Assembly: GCF_030345705.1 (NCBI RefSeq)
Contig: NZ_JAUASW010000001.1
Location: 1,612,001 to 1,676,000, forward strand
DNA from: Pelomonas sp. SE-A7
GTDB taxonomy: Bacteria; Pseudomonadota; Gammaproteobacteria; Burkholderiales; Burkholderiaceae_C
Direction: 5' to 3'
Length of the DNA: 64,000 bases
Part shown: piece by piece, positions 8,835 to 17,373 of the stretch
Numbering within the stretch: position 1 is the stretch's first letter
How the letters are laid out: each line of letters opens with the position of its first letter
Position numbers and translations under genes: made by a program
The notes under the pieces: generated by a model
The model's database searches: none
Seen by the model: the letters and a program-made list of their open reading frames with translations, nothing else
Told to the model about the DNA's origin: nothing

Positions 8835-8910
8835 TGGTGGGCCCTGAAGGATTCGAACCTTCGACCAACGGATTAAGAGTCCGCTGCTCTACCAACTGAG
8901 CTAAGGACCC
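8835..8910 (-). tRNA. tRNA-Lys (anticodon CTT), copy 1
   Basis: A 76-nt cloverleaf with encoded CCA and anticodon CUU, identical to the downstream copy. The flanks extend the acceptor helix: GUUUCG just 5' of the tRNA pairs with CGAAAC directly after CCA, a probable processing stem. The spacer to the next tRNA contains a small CAGGC/GCCTG hairpin. Confidence 0.97.
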
Positions 8911-8925
8911 ACGAAACCACATGAC

Positions 8926-9001
8926 TGGTGGGTTGTGCAGGATTCGAACCTGCGACCAACGGATTAAAAGTCCGCTGCTCTACCGACTGAGCTAACAACC
9001 C
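8926..9001 (-). tRNA. tRNA-Lys (anticodon TTT)
   Basis: A 76-nt cloverleaf with encoded CCA. The anticodon loop CTTTTAA gives UUU, reading AAA and AAG. The body resembles the CTT genes apart from the acceptor stem and T arm, so the three probably arose by duplication. It is the first tRNA in the operon. Confidence 0.97.
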
Positions 9002-9019
9002 CCATCAGCAGAGCCTCAC

Positions 9020-9049
9020 ATTATAGGGCAGTTCAGACCCGACCCGCAA
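9020..9049 (-). promoter_or_regulatory. Sigma-70 promoter of the tRNA-Lys operon
   Basis: A perfect -10 TATAAT lies at 9025-9020. A TTGCGG -35 (four of six consensus bases) lies at 9049-9044, 18 bp upstream. The -35 lies inside the last codons of tcdA. Transcription would start near 9013, a few bases before the first tRNA. Confidence 0.75.
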
Positions 9050-9830
9050 GAATTTTCTTGGCCTGGTCCTGGAGGTAGCACTCGATCAGTTCGGCAGCGG
9101 CGGCCATGCCGAAACTGGCGGTCACGGTGACCGAGGATCCGTAGCCGGCGCAATTGAGGCTGCCATCGACGGGGCAGGCCGAGCCGTCGTCGGACACGGG
9201 CCGGTGGACCGCCTCGCGCGAGAACACGCAGCGCACCCCGATCCTGCCCTGGCGCGCCGCGCCGTAGTGCTTGCGCATACGCTGGCGCAGCGAGGCCAGC
9301 AGGGGGTCATGTGTTGTCAGCGCCAGGTCCTCGATCTCGATCAGGTGCGGCGCCCGCTTGCCGCCGGCCGCGCCGACGGTGACGAAATCGACCTTTTCCC
9401 GCAGCGCCCAGTCCGCAAGGCAGGCCTTGGCCCGGATCTGGTCGCAGGCGTCGATCAGGCCATCGGGTGTTTCGCCAGCCAGCAGGCCAGGCCAGTTCGC
9501 TTCCTCGACGAACTCCTCAACCAGGCTGATCCGGCAGGCCGGATTGATGTCCAGGATGCGTCGCCGCAGGGCCTCGACCTTGGACATGCCCACGGTCTCG
9601 CCCAGCGCCTGGACCTGGCGGTTGATATTGGATTCGGCCACCTGGTCCAGGTCGATCAGGGTCAGCGCCGCCACGCCCGAACGGGCCAGCGCCTCCACCG
9701 CCCAGGAGCCGACGCCGCCCAGCCCGACCACGGCGAAATGCGCCTCACGCAACCATTGGTAGCGCTCGTCGCCATAGAGCCGGCGCAGGCCGCCGAAACG
9801 GCGCTCGGCGTCGTAGTCAGTCACGCTCAT
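9033..9830 (-). CDS. tcdA: tRNA threonylcarbamoyladenosine dehydratase TcdA
   Basis: This E1/ThiF-like enzyme (265 residues, family norm about 268) uses ATP to cyclise t6A37 to ct6A in tRNAs reading ANN codons. The nucleotide-binding GLGGVGSW (36-43), a DLDQVAESNINRQ segment and a DACDQIRAK motif are clear. SLNCAGYGSSVTVTASFG near the C-terminus is typical of TcdA/CsdL. It starts directly after the stop of the upstream transporter gene (TGA then ATG, no gap). ct6A occurs in tRNA-Lys, and tRNA-Lys genes lie just downstream, though this may be chance. Confidence 0.93.
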   Translation of the reverse strand: MSVTDYDAERRFGGLRRLYGDERYQWLREAHFAVVGLGGVGSWAVEALARSGVAALTLIDLDQVAESNINRQVQALGETVGMSKVEALRRRILDINPACRISLVEEFVEEANWPGLLAGETPDGLIDACDQIRAKACLADWALREKVDFVTVGAAGGKRAPHLIEIEDLALTTHDPLLASLRQRMRKHYGAARQGRIGVRCVFSREAVHRPVSDDGSACPVDGSLNCAGYGSSVTVTASFGMAAAAELIECYLQDQAKKILAGRV

Positions 9831-10949
9831 TCAGATCGAACGCTCGACGCGCCAGGTCTGGTAGCGCAGGGCCAGCACCGCACCGCCGATGATGGAGGCC
9901 AACGCGATGAAGCTGCCCAGGCTCAGGGTCGAGAGGCCGGACAGGCCCTGCCCCACCGTGCAACCCAGGGCTACCACGCCGCCAATGCCCATCAGCAGCG
10001 CGCCGACCAGATGGTTGGCCGTGTCCTCGACACCGCGGAAGCCCTCCCAACGGAAGCTGCGCGTGACCAGGGCCCAGGCGCCGGCACCGACGACCACGCC
10101 CAGTGTGTTGACGATGGCCAGGCCCAGGACCTTGCTCTTGTCGCTGAAGAACACCAGCCAGTCGATGCTGTAGGCCATGGGGGCGACGAAGCTCATGCCC
10201 TCCATGCGGTCGCGGTTGCTGCTGCCCACGAAGACTTCCTGCAGCGTGTTCGGATCCTCGGCCACATAGCCCAGGCGACCGCTGACCCACCAGATGCCGG
10301 CCACGGCCGCGCCGCAGCCCAGGCCGCCCAGCAGGTTGTCGAGGCTGCGGCCCTCGGGCTTCCAAAGCGCCCAGAGCAGCAGTCCACCGCCGAGCAGGCC
10401 GCCAATCCAGGCTGCCGCCTTGGGCTTGGCCAGGCCCAGCGGCGCGGCGAGCAGGCTGGGCAGATCCTGGCCGGTTGCCAAGGTCACGGACACCTTCTCG
10501 ACCGTCTCGACCCGCAACACCGCCGTGATGCCCTTGAGCGTGGCAAAGGCCGCCACACCCATCACGAAGAAGACGAACAGCGACTTCAGATTGCCGGCGC
10601 CGATGCGGACCAGGGTCTTGCTGCCGCAGCCTGAGGCCAGGACCATGCCGAAGCCGAACATCAGTCCGCCGACGATGGACGACAGCCACAGCAACCGCGG
10701 CGCTGCATAGGCGGTCTTGGCCGCATCCACCCAGCCCAGGGCCACCATGGCATTGAAGCCCAGCATGACCACGCCCGCCGCCAAGGCCCACATGCGCATG
10801 CGGCTCCAGTCACCGATGTTGACGATGTCTGACACCGCGCCCATGGTGCAGAAATGGCTGCGCTGCGCGACGGCACCGAAAAGCACGGCCAGGGCGAACG
10901 AGGCCCAGAGCACCTGCTGCTGGATGGCATTGATATCGAGGTCCTGCAT
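9831..10949 (-). CDS. YeeE/YedE-family (TsuA-like) sulfur-compound transporter
   Basis: This inner-membrane protein of 372 residues has many hydrophobic helices and the three conserved cysteine motifs of the family: RSHFCTMGA near residue 34, ASGCGSKTLVRIG, and LGCTVGQGLSG. In TsuA these cysteines relay thiosulfate across the membrane. ATG 10949 (MQDLDINA) is chosen over an upstream in-frame start because the latter would reach into the neighbouring terminator region. The single-gene form covers both halves that are sometimes split into two proteins. Substrate is inferred as thiosulfate or a related species. It is followed immediately by tcdA. Confidence 0.88.
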   Translation of the reverse strand: MQDLDINAIQQQVLWASFALAVLFGAVAQRSHFCTMGAVSDIVNIGDWSRMRMWALAAGVVMLGFNAMVALGWVDAAKTAYAAPRLLWLSSIVGGLMFGFGMVLASGCGSKTLVRIGAGNLKSLFVFFVMGVAAFATLKGITAVLRVETVEKVSVTLATGQDLPSLLAAPLGLAKPKAAAWIGGLLGGGLLLWALWKPEGRSLDNLLGGLGCGAAVAGIWWVSGRLGYVAEDPNTLQEVFVGSSNRDRMEGMSFVAPMAYSIDWLVFFSDKSKVLGLAIVNTLGVVVGAGAWALVTRSFRWEGFRGVEDTANHLVGALLMGIGGVVALGCTVGQGLSGLSTLSLGSFIALASIIGGAVLALRYQTWRVERSI

Positions 10950-10970
10950 GGGCCGCGATTGTAGGGAGGG

Positions 10971-11005
10971 CAAAAGAAAACCCCGCGGGCCCAAGGCCGG
11001 CGGGG
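10971..11005 (-). terminator. Intrinsic terminator of the tolB-pal-cpoB operon
   Basis: In the transcript sense CCCCGCCGGCC-TTGG-GCCCGCGGGG forms a strong stem, followed directly by TTTTCTTTT. It lies just after the cpoB stop. Confidence 0.9.
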
Positions 11006-11027
11006 TCGGGGATGACAGCGAGGCTAT

Positions 11028-11819
11028 CTACTTCAGCGAGGTCAGCCGCTCCTTGGCGGCCTTGGCCTGCTCGGTGCCCGGGTAGGTCTTGATCAGCTCT
11101 TCGAGGCTGCGCTTGGCCGCCTTGACGTCCTTCAGGTCGGCCTGGCAGTTGGCCAGGGTCAGCGCGGCGTCGGGCGCACGCGGATGGTCCTTGGCCGAGG
11201 CGATGAAGGCCTTGAAGCTGGTGATCGCGTCCTTGCAGTTGCGGTTGCCGTACTGGGCGATGCCCAGCGAGAAGCGCACCGAGTCGGCATAGCCGCTGGC
11301 CGAATAGCGGCGCAGGAAGGCCTGCAGCGCAGCATCGGCCTCGGCGAAGTCGCCGCGGCGCACCAGGCCGGTGGCGGCCTCGTACTGGCGACGCTCTTCC
11401 GGATCGACCTGGAAGTCCTTGCCGTCCAGCGAGACTTTCTGCGGCTCCAGCGGACGCAGGCGCGATTCCAGCGCCAGCACCTGGTCGGTCAGCTTGCGCT
11501 GGGCGTCGGTCAGGTCGCGGGCCAGCTGCTCGTTCTGGCCGCGCAGCTTGGCGACATCGGCGCGCAGCGCCTCGATCTGGCCGTTCAGGTCCAGGATGCT
11601 GCGACGCAGGGGCAGCAGCAGGTCATTCATCTGGCCCGCCAGCTGATCGACGCGGGCCTTGCTCGCCTCGTCGTTCTGCTTGACCTGGGTGCGCAGGTCG
11701 ACAATCGCCTTGCGCGCCTCGTCGTCGTCAAAGACGCCCGCCTGGGCCGACGACAGGCTGCCGAACAGGCTTGCCATCGCGGCCAGAGCGACCGCCAGCA
11801 TCGAGGCGCGCGCGTTCAT
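11028..11819 (-). CDS. cpoB: Tol-Pal cell division coordinator CpoB (YbgF)
   Basis: This periplasmic protein links Tol-Pal constriction with peptidoglycan synthesis. It is 263 residues long. A signal peptide ends at AQA, a charged/Gln-rich coiled coil covers about residues 35-120, and TPR repeats covering about 140-263 include QYEAATGLVRRGDFAEADAAL and the TYPGTEQAKAAKERL end. ATG 11819 is used; a GTG one codon upstream is also possible. The start overlaps the pal stop. This is the usual last gene of the tol-pal cluster, and a strong terminator follows. Confidence 0.93.
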   Translation of the reverse strand: MNARASMLAVALAAMASLFGSLSSAQAGVFDDDEARKAIVDLRTQVKQNDEASKARVDQLAGQMNDLLLPLRRSILDLNGQIEALRADVAKLRGQNEQLARDLTDAQRKLTDQVLALESRLRPLEPQKVSLDGKDFQVDPEERRQYEAATGLVRRGDFAEADAALQAFLRRYSASGYADSVRFSLGIAQYGNRNCKDAITSFKAFIASAKDHPRAPDAALTLANCQADLKDVKAAKRSLEELIKTYPGTEQAKAAKERLTSLK

Positions 11820-12361
11820 CACTTCTTGTCCTGCAGTTCGACGCGGCGGTTCTTGGCCCAGGCCTCTTCGGTGCTGCCCTGGACGGCCGGACGTTCCTTG
11901 CCGAACGACACCGGCTCGTAGCGCTCAGCCGCCACGCCCAGCAGGCTCAGCGACTTGGCCACGGCCTCGGCGCGCTTCTGGCCCAGGGCCAGGTTGTACT
12001 CGCGGCCGCCGCGTTCGTCGGCATGGCCTTCCAGGTTCAGGCGCACGGCCTTGCTGATGCCCAGACGCTTGGCATGGGCCTCGACCACGCCACGGTACTC
12101 GTCCTTGACCACATAGCTGTCGAAGTCGAAGTAGACGACGCGCTTGTCCGACACGGCAGCGGTCTGCTCGGCGTCGATGTCGACGCGCTTCACGGCCGAG
12201 TCGGCCATGGGCTTGGGTTCGGGCTGGGCCGGCTTGCTCACCGGCGGAGGCGGCGTGCGGTCTTCCACCTTTGCGGGCTCGTCCAGCTTGACCGGCGAGC
12301 TGCAACCCACCAGGGCGGCGGCGGCGAGCAGGGAGAACAGGATTTGGCTTTGCTTCTTCAT
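11819..12361 (-). CDS. pal: Peptidoglycan-associated lipoprotein Pal
   Basis: This outer-membrane lipoprotein of 180 residues binds diaminopimelate in peptidoglycan and TolB. The lipobox LVGC places the lipidated cysteine at residue 20. A Pro-rich linker precedes an OmpA-like domain from about residue 72. The YFDFDS and LEGHADERGGREYNLALG motifs are both present. The C-terminal NRRVEL is typical. It lies 67 bp after tolB and overlaps cpoB. Confidence 0.97.
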   Translation of the reverse strand: MKKQSQILFSLLAAAALVGCSSPVKLDEPAKVEDRTPPPPVSKPAQPEPKPMADSAVKRVDIDAEQTAAVSDKRVVYFDFDSYVVKDEYRGVVEAHAKRLGISKAVRLNLEGHADERGGREYNLALGQKRAEAVAKSLSLLGVAAERYEPVSFGKERPAVQGSTEEAWAKNRRVELQDKK

Positions 12362-12428
12362 TGGTTTCGCTCCTTGATAGAAAAGCGTTCGTCGTTGAAC
12401 TTGTTGGGACGGTGGGGACGGCGTTCCT

Positions 12429-13721
12429 TCAACGACCGAACGGCCCCCAGATGGGTTCGCGCATGTCTCGCTGACCGGCGGCGAGCTTGGCCTTGATTTT
12501 GCCGTCCAGCGTGGTGGTCATCAGCACTTCTCGTCCGTTGGCGCGGGTCGCATAGACGATCAGCCTGCCGTTGGGCGAGAAGCTGGGGCTTTCATCATCC
12601 AGCGTGTCGGTGATCTGGTTCACCGCGCCACTGGCCATGTCCATCACGGCCAGCTTGAAATTGCCATTGACCCGCGTCACGAATGCCATGGTGCGACCAT
12701 CGGGGCTGAGCGCCGGGCTGATGTTGTACGAGCCAGTGAAGGTGACACGCTCGACCCCGCCGCCGCCGGTCGACATGCGGTAGATCTGGGGCGCGCCACC
12801 GCGGTCGCTGACGAAGTAGAGGCTCTTGCCGTCCGGCGAGAACACCGGTTCGGTGTCGATGGCCGAGCTGGTGGTCAGTCGGCGAACATTGCTGCCGTCG
12901 CGGTTCATGATGAACAGCTGCGAGCCGCCCTCGCGCGACAGCGTCATCGCGATCTGCTGGCCGTCCGGCGAATAGGTCGGCGCGCTGTTGGTGCCGCGGA
13001 AGTTGGCAACCTGGCGGCGGGCGCCGGTCTGCAGGCTCTGCGCCCAGATCGAGGCCTTGCGGCCTTCGAAGGACACGTAGATCACCTCGCGGCCATCGGG
13101 CGACCAGGCCGGGGACATGATGGATTCGCTGCTGTTGAGCGCGTCCCGTGCGCCCTCGCCGTCGGCGTCGGCGATCCACAGCGTGAACTTGTTGCCGACC
13201 TTGCTGACGTAGGCCATGCGGGTGGCGAACACGCCCTTCTCGCCGGTCAGCTTTTCGTAGATGGCGTCAGCGATGCGGTGCGCCGCAAGACGGGCATCCT
13301 CGACCACGATGGCCTGGCTCTCGCCGCCCAGGTCCGAGCCCTTGACCACGTCCCAGAGCTTGAAGCGCACATCGACCCGGCCATCGGCCAGGCGCGTCAC
13401 CGAGCCGCCGGCCAGCGCGTCCACATTGCGCTGGCGCCATTCGCCGAAGGCCGGCTGGCTGGTCTCGCTCAGCGGCACATTGGCCTCGACCACGCGGAAC
13501 TGGCCACTGCGCTCCAGGTCGGCGCGCACGATGGCCGCAATGGCCTGGCCGGCCAGGCCTTCATCGCGGAAGTTGGGAATGGAAATCGGCAGCTGCGCCG
13601 TGCCCACGCCGGCAATCTCGACCCGGAACTGCGCCTGGGCGATTAGCGGAACAGAGGCGGCCGCGGCGGCCAGCAGGTGGCGGCGATTCAGGCCGCGCAT
13701 TTCAGGATTCAGGTCGGACAT
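12429..13721 (-). CDS. tolB: Tol-Pal system periplasmic beta-propeller TolB
   Basis: TolB is a periplasmic protein of 430 residues. The mature N-terminus (FRVEIAGVGTAQLPISI) is followed by a D1 domain and a beta-propeller with five recognisable repeats carrying SPDG or SPNG (AWSPDG, TYSPDG, VFSPDG, ALSPDG, SFSPNG). The signal peptide contains NRRHLLAAAAASVP, which looks like a Tat signal; E. coli TolB uses Sec. ATG 13721 is used, with ATG 13700 (MRGLNRRHLL) as an alternative. Unusually, tolQRA are not upstream; an ABC exporter gene lies there instead. Confidence 0.96.
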   Translation of the reverse strand: MSDLNPEMRGLNRRHLLAAAAASVPLIAQAQFRVEIAGVGTAQLPISIPNFRDEGLAGQAIAAIVRADLERSGQFRVVEANVPLSETSQPAFGEWRQRNVDALAGGSVTRLADGRVDVRFKLWDVVKGSDLGGESQAIVVEDARLAAHRIADAIYEKLTGEKGVFATRMAYVSKVGNKFTLWIADADGEGARDALNSSESIMSPAWSPDGREVIYVSFEGRKASIWAQSLQTGARRQVANFRGTNSAPTYSPDGQQIAMTLSREGGSQLFIMNRDGSNVRRLTTSSAIDTEPVFSPDGKSLYFVSDRGGAPQIYRMSTGGGGVERVTFTGSYNISPALSPDGRTMAFVTRVNGNFKLAVMDMASGAVNQITDTLDDESPSFSPNGRLIVYATRANGREVLMTTTLDGKIKAKLAAGQRDMREPIWGPFGR

Positions 13722-13813
13722 TCGCGGATTTGCAATGACAAGGGCGACAGGCCGGCGGCCTGCCGTCGATCAGACATCCGGGGCAGCATTCTGCCTCAGC
13801 CGCCGCACGGCCC

Positions 13814-14890
13814 TCAGCGCCATTGGAAACGCCTTGTAGCGCTTGCGAACAACAGCAGCGCCCAGCCACCCATGATTGCCAGCGGCCCGGTCTGGCTGGC
13901 CAGCGTGGCGCCGTCGTTGTAGACCGCTCGCATCGCGTCGAGCAAAGGCATCAGCGGCAGCCAGGACATGGCGGCCTGCAGCCAGCTCGGCGCGGCATCC
14001 AGCGAGAAGTAGACGCCCGACAGCAGCATCAGCGGCATGGAGACCAGATTCGCCAGCCCATTGGCCGACTCCACATTGCGGGCCAGGCTGGCGAGCACAT
14101 AGCCCAGGCTGATGAAGCAGGTCGCACCCAGGGCCATCAGCAGGAACAGGGCCACCAGGCTGCCGCGGCTGCTCAGCCCGAAGGCCAGGTAGCCGGTCAG
14201 GAGCAGCAGGGCCGAGCCGACGAAGAGTACGACGATGCGCTCGACCACCTGGGCCCCCATGAACACCCAGCGCGGCAGCGGCGTGGCTGAGAGCCGCTTG
14301 TAGTGGCCCTTCTCGCGCAGGGCCACATCGGTCATGGTGGCGCCGAACACGCCCATCATCATCAGGTTCAGGCCCAGCAGGCCGGGCAGCAGGAAGGCCA
14401 CGTAATTGCCCTCGCGCTGACCGCCCGGGCTGAGCAGGTCCACGGGCACGGGAGCCGGCGGCTCGACGCCGGTGCGCCTTGCCTGCACCGCCAGGGCCGC
14501 CTGCTGCAGCAAGGCCTCGACCTGCATGCCCTGGCCGCCGAAGTAGCTGTTGATGCGCAGCCGGGGCGCGCCGGCCTCGCCTTCCAGCAGGGCCACCAGC
14601 TTGCCCTGGCGCCAGCGGAGCTCGGCCGCTTCGACCTCCATGCGCTCCAGCTTGAGCCCGCGCTCGCTCAAGGCCTTCTCCAGCAGCAGCACATCGGGAC
14701 CCTCGTCGGCCGCATGGGCCCAGACCAGCGGCTGCGGCTTGGCCGGCCCGCCGAACACCAGGCCCAGCACGATCAGCATCGCGATCGGAAAGCCGGCGAA
14801 CCAGAACAGGGCCTGCGGCTCGCGCAGGTAAAGGCGCAGGCCCATCTGCAACTGGCGCCAGAACATCCTCGACAAGAAGCTCGCGTTCAT
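13814..14890 (-). CDS. ABC-2 type exporter permease
   Basis: This membrane protein of 358 residues has one N-terminal hydrophobic segment (about 28-48), an extracytoplasmic domain (about 50-165), and then five or six closely packed segments. GNYVAFLLPGLLGLNLMMMG and LREKGHYKRLSATPLP are typical of ABC-2 permeases. It starts four bases after the stop of its ATPase gene, so the two form one exporter. The substrate (drug, lipid or polysaccharide) cannot be inferred. It is upstream of tolB on the same strand with a 92-bp gap. Confidence 0.9.
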   Translation of the reverse strand: MNASFLSRMFWRQLQMGLRLYLREPQALFWFAGFPIAMLIVLGLVFGGPAKPQPLVWAHAADEGPDVLLLEKALSERGLKLERMEVEAAELRWRQGKLVALLEGEAGAPRLRINSYFGGQGMQVEALLQQAALAVQARRTGVEPPAPVPVDLLSPGGQREGNYVAFLLPGLLGLNLMMMGVFGATMTDVALREKGHYKRLSATPLPRWVFMGAQVVERIVVLFVGSALLLLTGYLAFGLSSRGSLVALFLLMALGATCFISLGYVLASLARNVESANGLANLVSMPLMLLSGVYFSLDAAPSWLQAAMSWLPLMPLLDAMRAVYNDGATLASQTGPLAIMGGWALLLFASATRRFQWR

Positions 14891-14893
14891 CTC

Positions 14894-15817
14894 TCAGTCC
14901 CTCAGGCTGCGGCCGGTGTGATGGAGGAAGACGTCTTCCAGGCTGGACTTGCGCAGATGCAGGCGGCTCATGGGCAGACCCTCGGCCTCCAGGCCATCCA
15001 GCAGGGCCCGCAAGTCGCGCTGGGTAGAGCTCAGCGCCACCTCCCAATGGCCCGCCTTGGCCTCGATGGCCAGACCGGTGCGCGCCGCCAGCGCCTGCGG
15101 CCCGGCCTGCGAGCCGGCTGCGAATTCGATCTCGGCAAAGTCGCTGCGCTTCAGTGCGGCAATCAGTTCGCGCGGCGTGCCGACCTCGAGCAGGCGGCCG
15201 CGGTCCATGATGCCCACGCGGTCGCAAAGGGTCTCGGCTTCTTCCATGTAGTGCGTGGTCAGCAGCACGGTGCGGCCCTCGGCCTTGAGCTGGCGCACCA
15301 TGTCCCACAGGCCTTGGCGGGCCTGTGGATCCAGGCCGGTGGTCGGCTCGTCCAGGAACACCAGCTCCGGGTTGTGGATCAGCGCCAAGGCCAGGGCCAG
15401 GCGCTGGCGCTGGCCACCACTGAGCTTGCTCTGGAAGGACTCGGCCTGCTCCTGCAGGCTGACCTGGGCCAGCATCTCGGCCACCGGACGCGGCCGGGCG
15501 TAGTAGCTGCTGAACAGCTCCAGCGCCTCGCGCACCTTGATGCGGTCGTCCAGTTCGGTGATCTGGAACTGCACGCCGATGCGCGGCCGTATCGCCGCAC
15601 CGTCCTTGCGCCAGTCCAGCCCCAGCAGCTTCAGCTCGCCCTCGTCCGGCGTGCTGATGCCTTCGAGCATCTCCATGCTCGTGGTCTTGCCGGCACCATT
15701 GGGGCCCAGCAGGCCGAACACCTCGCCGCGCCGCACCTGCAAGTCCAGCCCGTCCACCGCCTGCACGCTGCCAAAGCGCTTGCGCAGTCCGCGCGTCTCG
15801 ATCGCCAACTGCTCCAT
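14894..15817 (-). CDS. ABC transporter ATP-binding protein (ABC-2 exporter)
   Basis: This is the cytoplasmic ATPase partner of the adjacent permease, 307 residues. It has Walker A GPNGAGKTT (38-46), signature LSGGQ (132-136), Walker B LVFLDEP (152-158) and the switch histidine in LLTTHYMEEAE. The layout with a C-terminal regulatory extension of about 80 residues matches CcmA/DrrA-type drug or polymer exporters. Permease and ATPase are separated by three bases. The specificity is unknown. Confidence 0.93.
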   Translation of the reverse strand: MEQLAIETRGLRKRFGSVQAVDGLDLQVRRGEVFGLLGPNGAGKTTSMEMLEGISTPDEGELKLLGLDWRKDGAAIRPRIGVQFQITELDDRIKVREALELFSSYYARPRPVAEMLAQVSLQEQAESFQSKLSGGQRQRLALALALIHNPELVFLDEPTTGLDPQARQGLWDMVRQLKAEGRTVLLTTHYMEEAETLCDRVGIMDRGRLLEVGTPRELIAALKRSDFAEIEFAAGSQAGPQALAARTGLAIEAKAGHWEVALSSTQRDLRALLDGLEAEGLPMSRLHLRKSSLEDVFLHHTGRSLRD

Positions 15818-15890
15818 CGCCTCGCCTCCTCTCAGGGGAAGCGGCGGATTTTGTGCGGTGGCCGTCGCACCGCTATCGGTAATACCCCGG

Positions 15891-17366
15891 TCAGAGCAGG
15901 ACGATGTCGTAGTGCTCGGTCTGGTTGGTCGGCTCGGCCGACAGCGAAATCGGCTTGCCGATGAAGTCCGACAGGCCGGCCAGATGCTGGCTCTCTTCGT
16001 CGAGCAGCATCTCCACGACGTTGGCCGCCGCCACCACGCGGAACTCCCGAGGCGAGAACTGGCGGGCCTCGCGCAGGATCTCCCGCATGATGTCGTAGCA
16101 GACCGAGCGCGCCGTCTTGACCTGGCCGCGGCCCTCGCAGGTCGGGCAGGGCTCGCAGAGCATGCGGGCCAGCGACTCGCGGGTGCGCTTGCGTGTCATC
16201 TCCACCAGGCCAAGCTGGGTGAAGCCACCCACCGTCACCTTGGTGCGGTCGCGGCTGAGCTGCTTGCGGAACTCGCTGAGCACCGCGTTCTTGTGCTCCT
16301 CGCGGGTCATGTCGATGAAGTCGACGATGATGATGCCGCCCAGGTTGCGCAGCCGCAGCTGGCGCGCGATGGCGCCGGCCGCCTCCAGGTTGGTCTTGAA
16401 GATGGTGTCGTCGAAATTGCGGGCACCGACGAAGCCACCGGTGTTGACGTCGATGGTCGTCATCGCCTCGGTCTGGTCGACGATCAGGTAGCCGCCCGAC
16501 TTCAGGTCGACGCGCCGGGCCAGAGCCTTGTCCAGCTCGGTGTCGATGTTGCAGAGGTCGAAGATCGGCCGCTCGCCGCGGTAATGCTCCAGCTTCTCGG
16601 TGGCCGCCGGCATGAAGGTCTCGCCGAAGCCCTGCAGCACGTCGAACTGCATCTTCGAATCGATGCGGATGGAGCCCGTGCGCTCGGTGGTCAGGTCGCG
16701 CAGCACCCGCTCGACCAGACTCAGGTCCTGGTGCAGGAGCGTGCCCGGCGGCGAGCGGAACGAACGCTCGCGGATGGTGGCCCAGGTCTTGCGCAGGTAG
16801 GCAATGTCGGCGCCCAGTTCCTCGTCGCTGGCGTCCTCGGCATTGGTGCGCAGGATGAAGCCGCCACCTCCGCCCTCTTCCGGGCTGCCCACCAGGGCCT
16901 GCATGCGGGCGCGCAGCTGCTCGCGGGTCTCGGCCGAGCCGATCTTCTGCGAGATGCCGATGTGGTTGTCCTGCGGCAGGAAGACCAGCATGCGGCCGGC
17001 GATGCTGATCTGGCTGGACAGGCGCGCACCCTTGGTGCCTATCGGGTCCTTGATCACCTGCACCGTCAGCGCCTGGCCTTCGAACACCAGGCGCTCGATG
17101 GGCACGGCCGTGCCACTCTCGGCGTGGTGGGGCCGGCTGCCGTTGACGTGCAGGTCGGCCACATGCAGGAAGGCGGCACGCTCCAGGCCAATGTCTATGA
17201 AGGCCGATTGCATGCCGGGCAGCACCCGCGCGACCTTGCCCGAATAGATGTTGCCGACCAGGCCGCGTTCCAGCGTGCGCTCTATGTGCAGCTCCTGCAC
17301 CGAGCCGTTCTCGACGATGGCCACCCGCGTTTCCTGCGGCGACCAGTTGATCAGGATGTCTTCCAT
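15891..17366 (-). CDS. rng: Ribonuclease G
   Basis: This endoribonuclease processes the 5' end of 16S rRNA and some mRNAs. The 491-residue length fits RNase G rather than RNase E. It has an N-terminal S1 domain split around residues 36-125, catalytic aspartates D306 (TTIDVNTGG) and D349 (IIIVDFIDM), and a Zn-link CPTC near C407/C410. A Gly-rich loop (EEGGGGG) lies near residues 164-169. The frame is open further upstream inside maf, but ATG 17366 (MEDILINW) is the conserved start. It is the last gene of the hemF-to-rng run. Confidence 0.96.
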   Translation of the reverse strand: MEDILINWSPQETRVAIVENGSVQELHIERTLERGLVGNIYSGKVARVLPGMQSAFIDIGLERAAFLHVADLHVNGSRPHHAESGTAVPIERLVFEGQALTVQVIKDPIGTKGARLSSQISIAGRMLVFLPQDNHIGISQKIGSAETREQLRARMQALVGSPEEGGGGGFILRTNAEDASDEELGADIAYLRKTWATIRERSFRSPPGTLLHQDLSLVERVLRDLTTERTGSIRIDSKMQFDVLQGFGETFMPAATEKLEHYRGERPIFDLCNIDTELDKALARRVDLKSGGYLIVDQTEAMTTIDVNTGGFVGARNFDDTIFKTNLEAAGAIARQLRLRNLGGIIIVDFIDMTREEHKNAVLSEFRKQLSRDRTKVTVGGFTQLGLVEMTRKRTRESLARMLCEPCPTCEGRGQVKTARSVCYDIMREILREARQFSPREFRVVAAANVVEMLLDEESQHLAGLSDFIGKPISLSAEPTNQTEHYDIVLL

Positions 17367-17373
17367 GTCCGGT

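Noticed and set aside
8668..8922. N-terminal extension of the LysE-type exporter through the tRNA genes
   Set aside because: The extension translates two tRNA genes and an intrinsic terminator. The membrane protein starts at ATG 8667.
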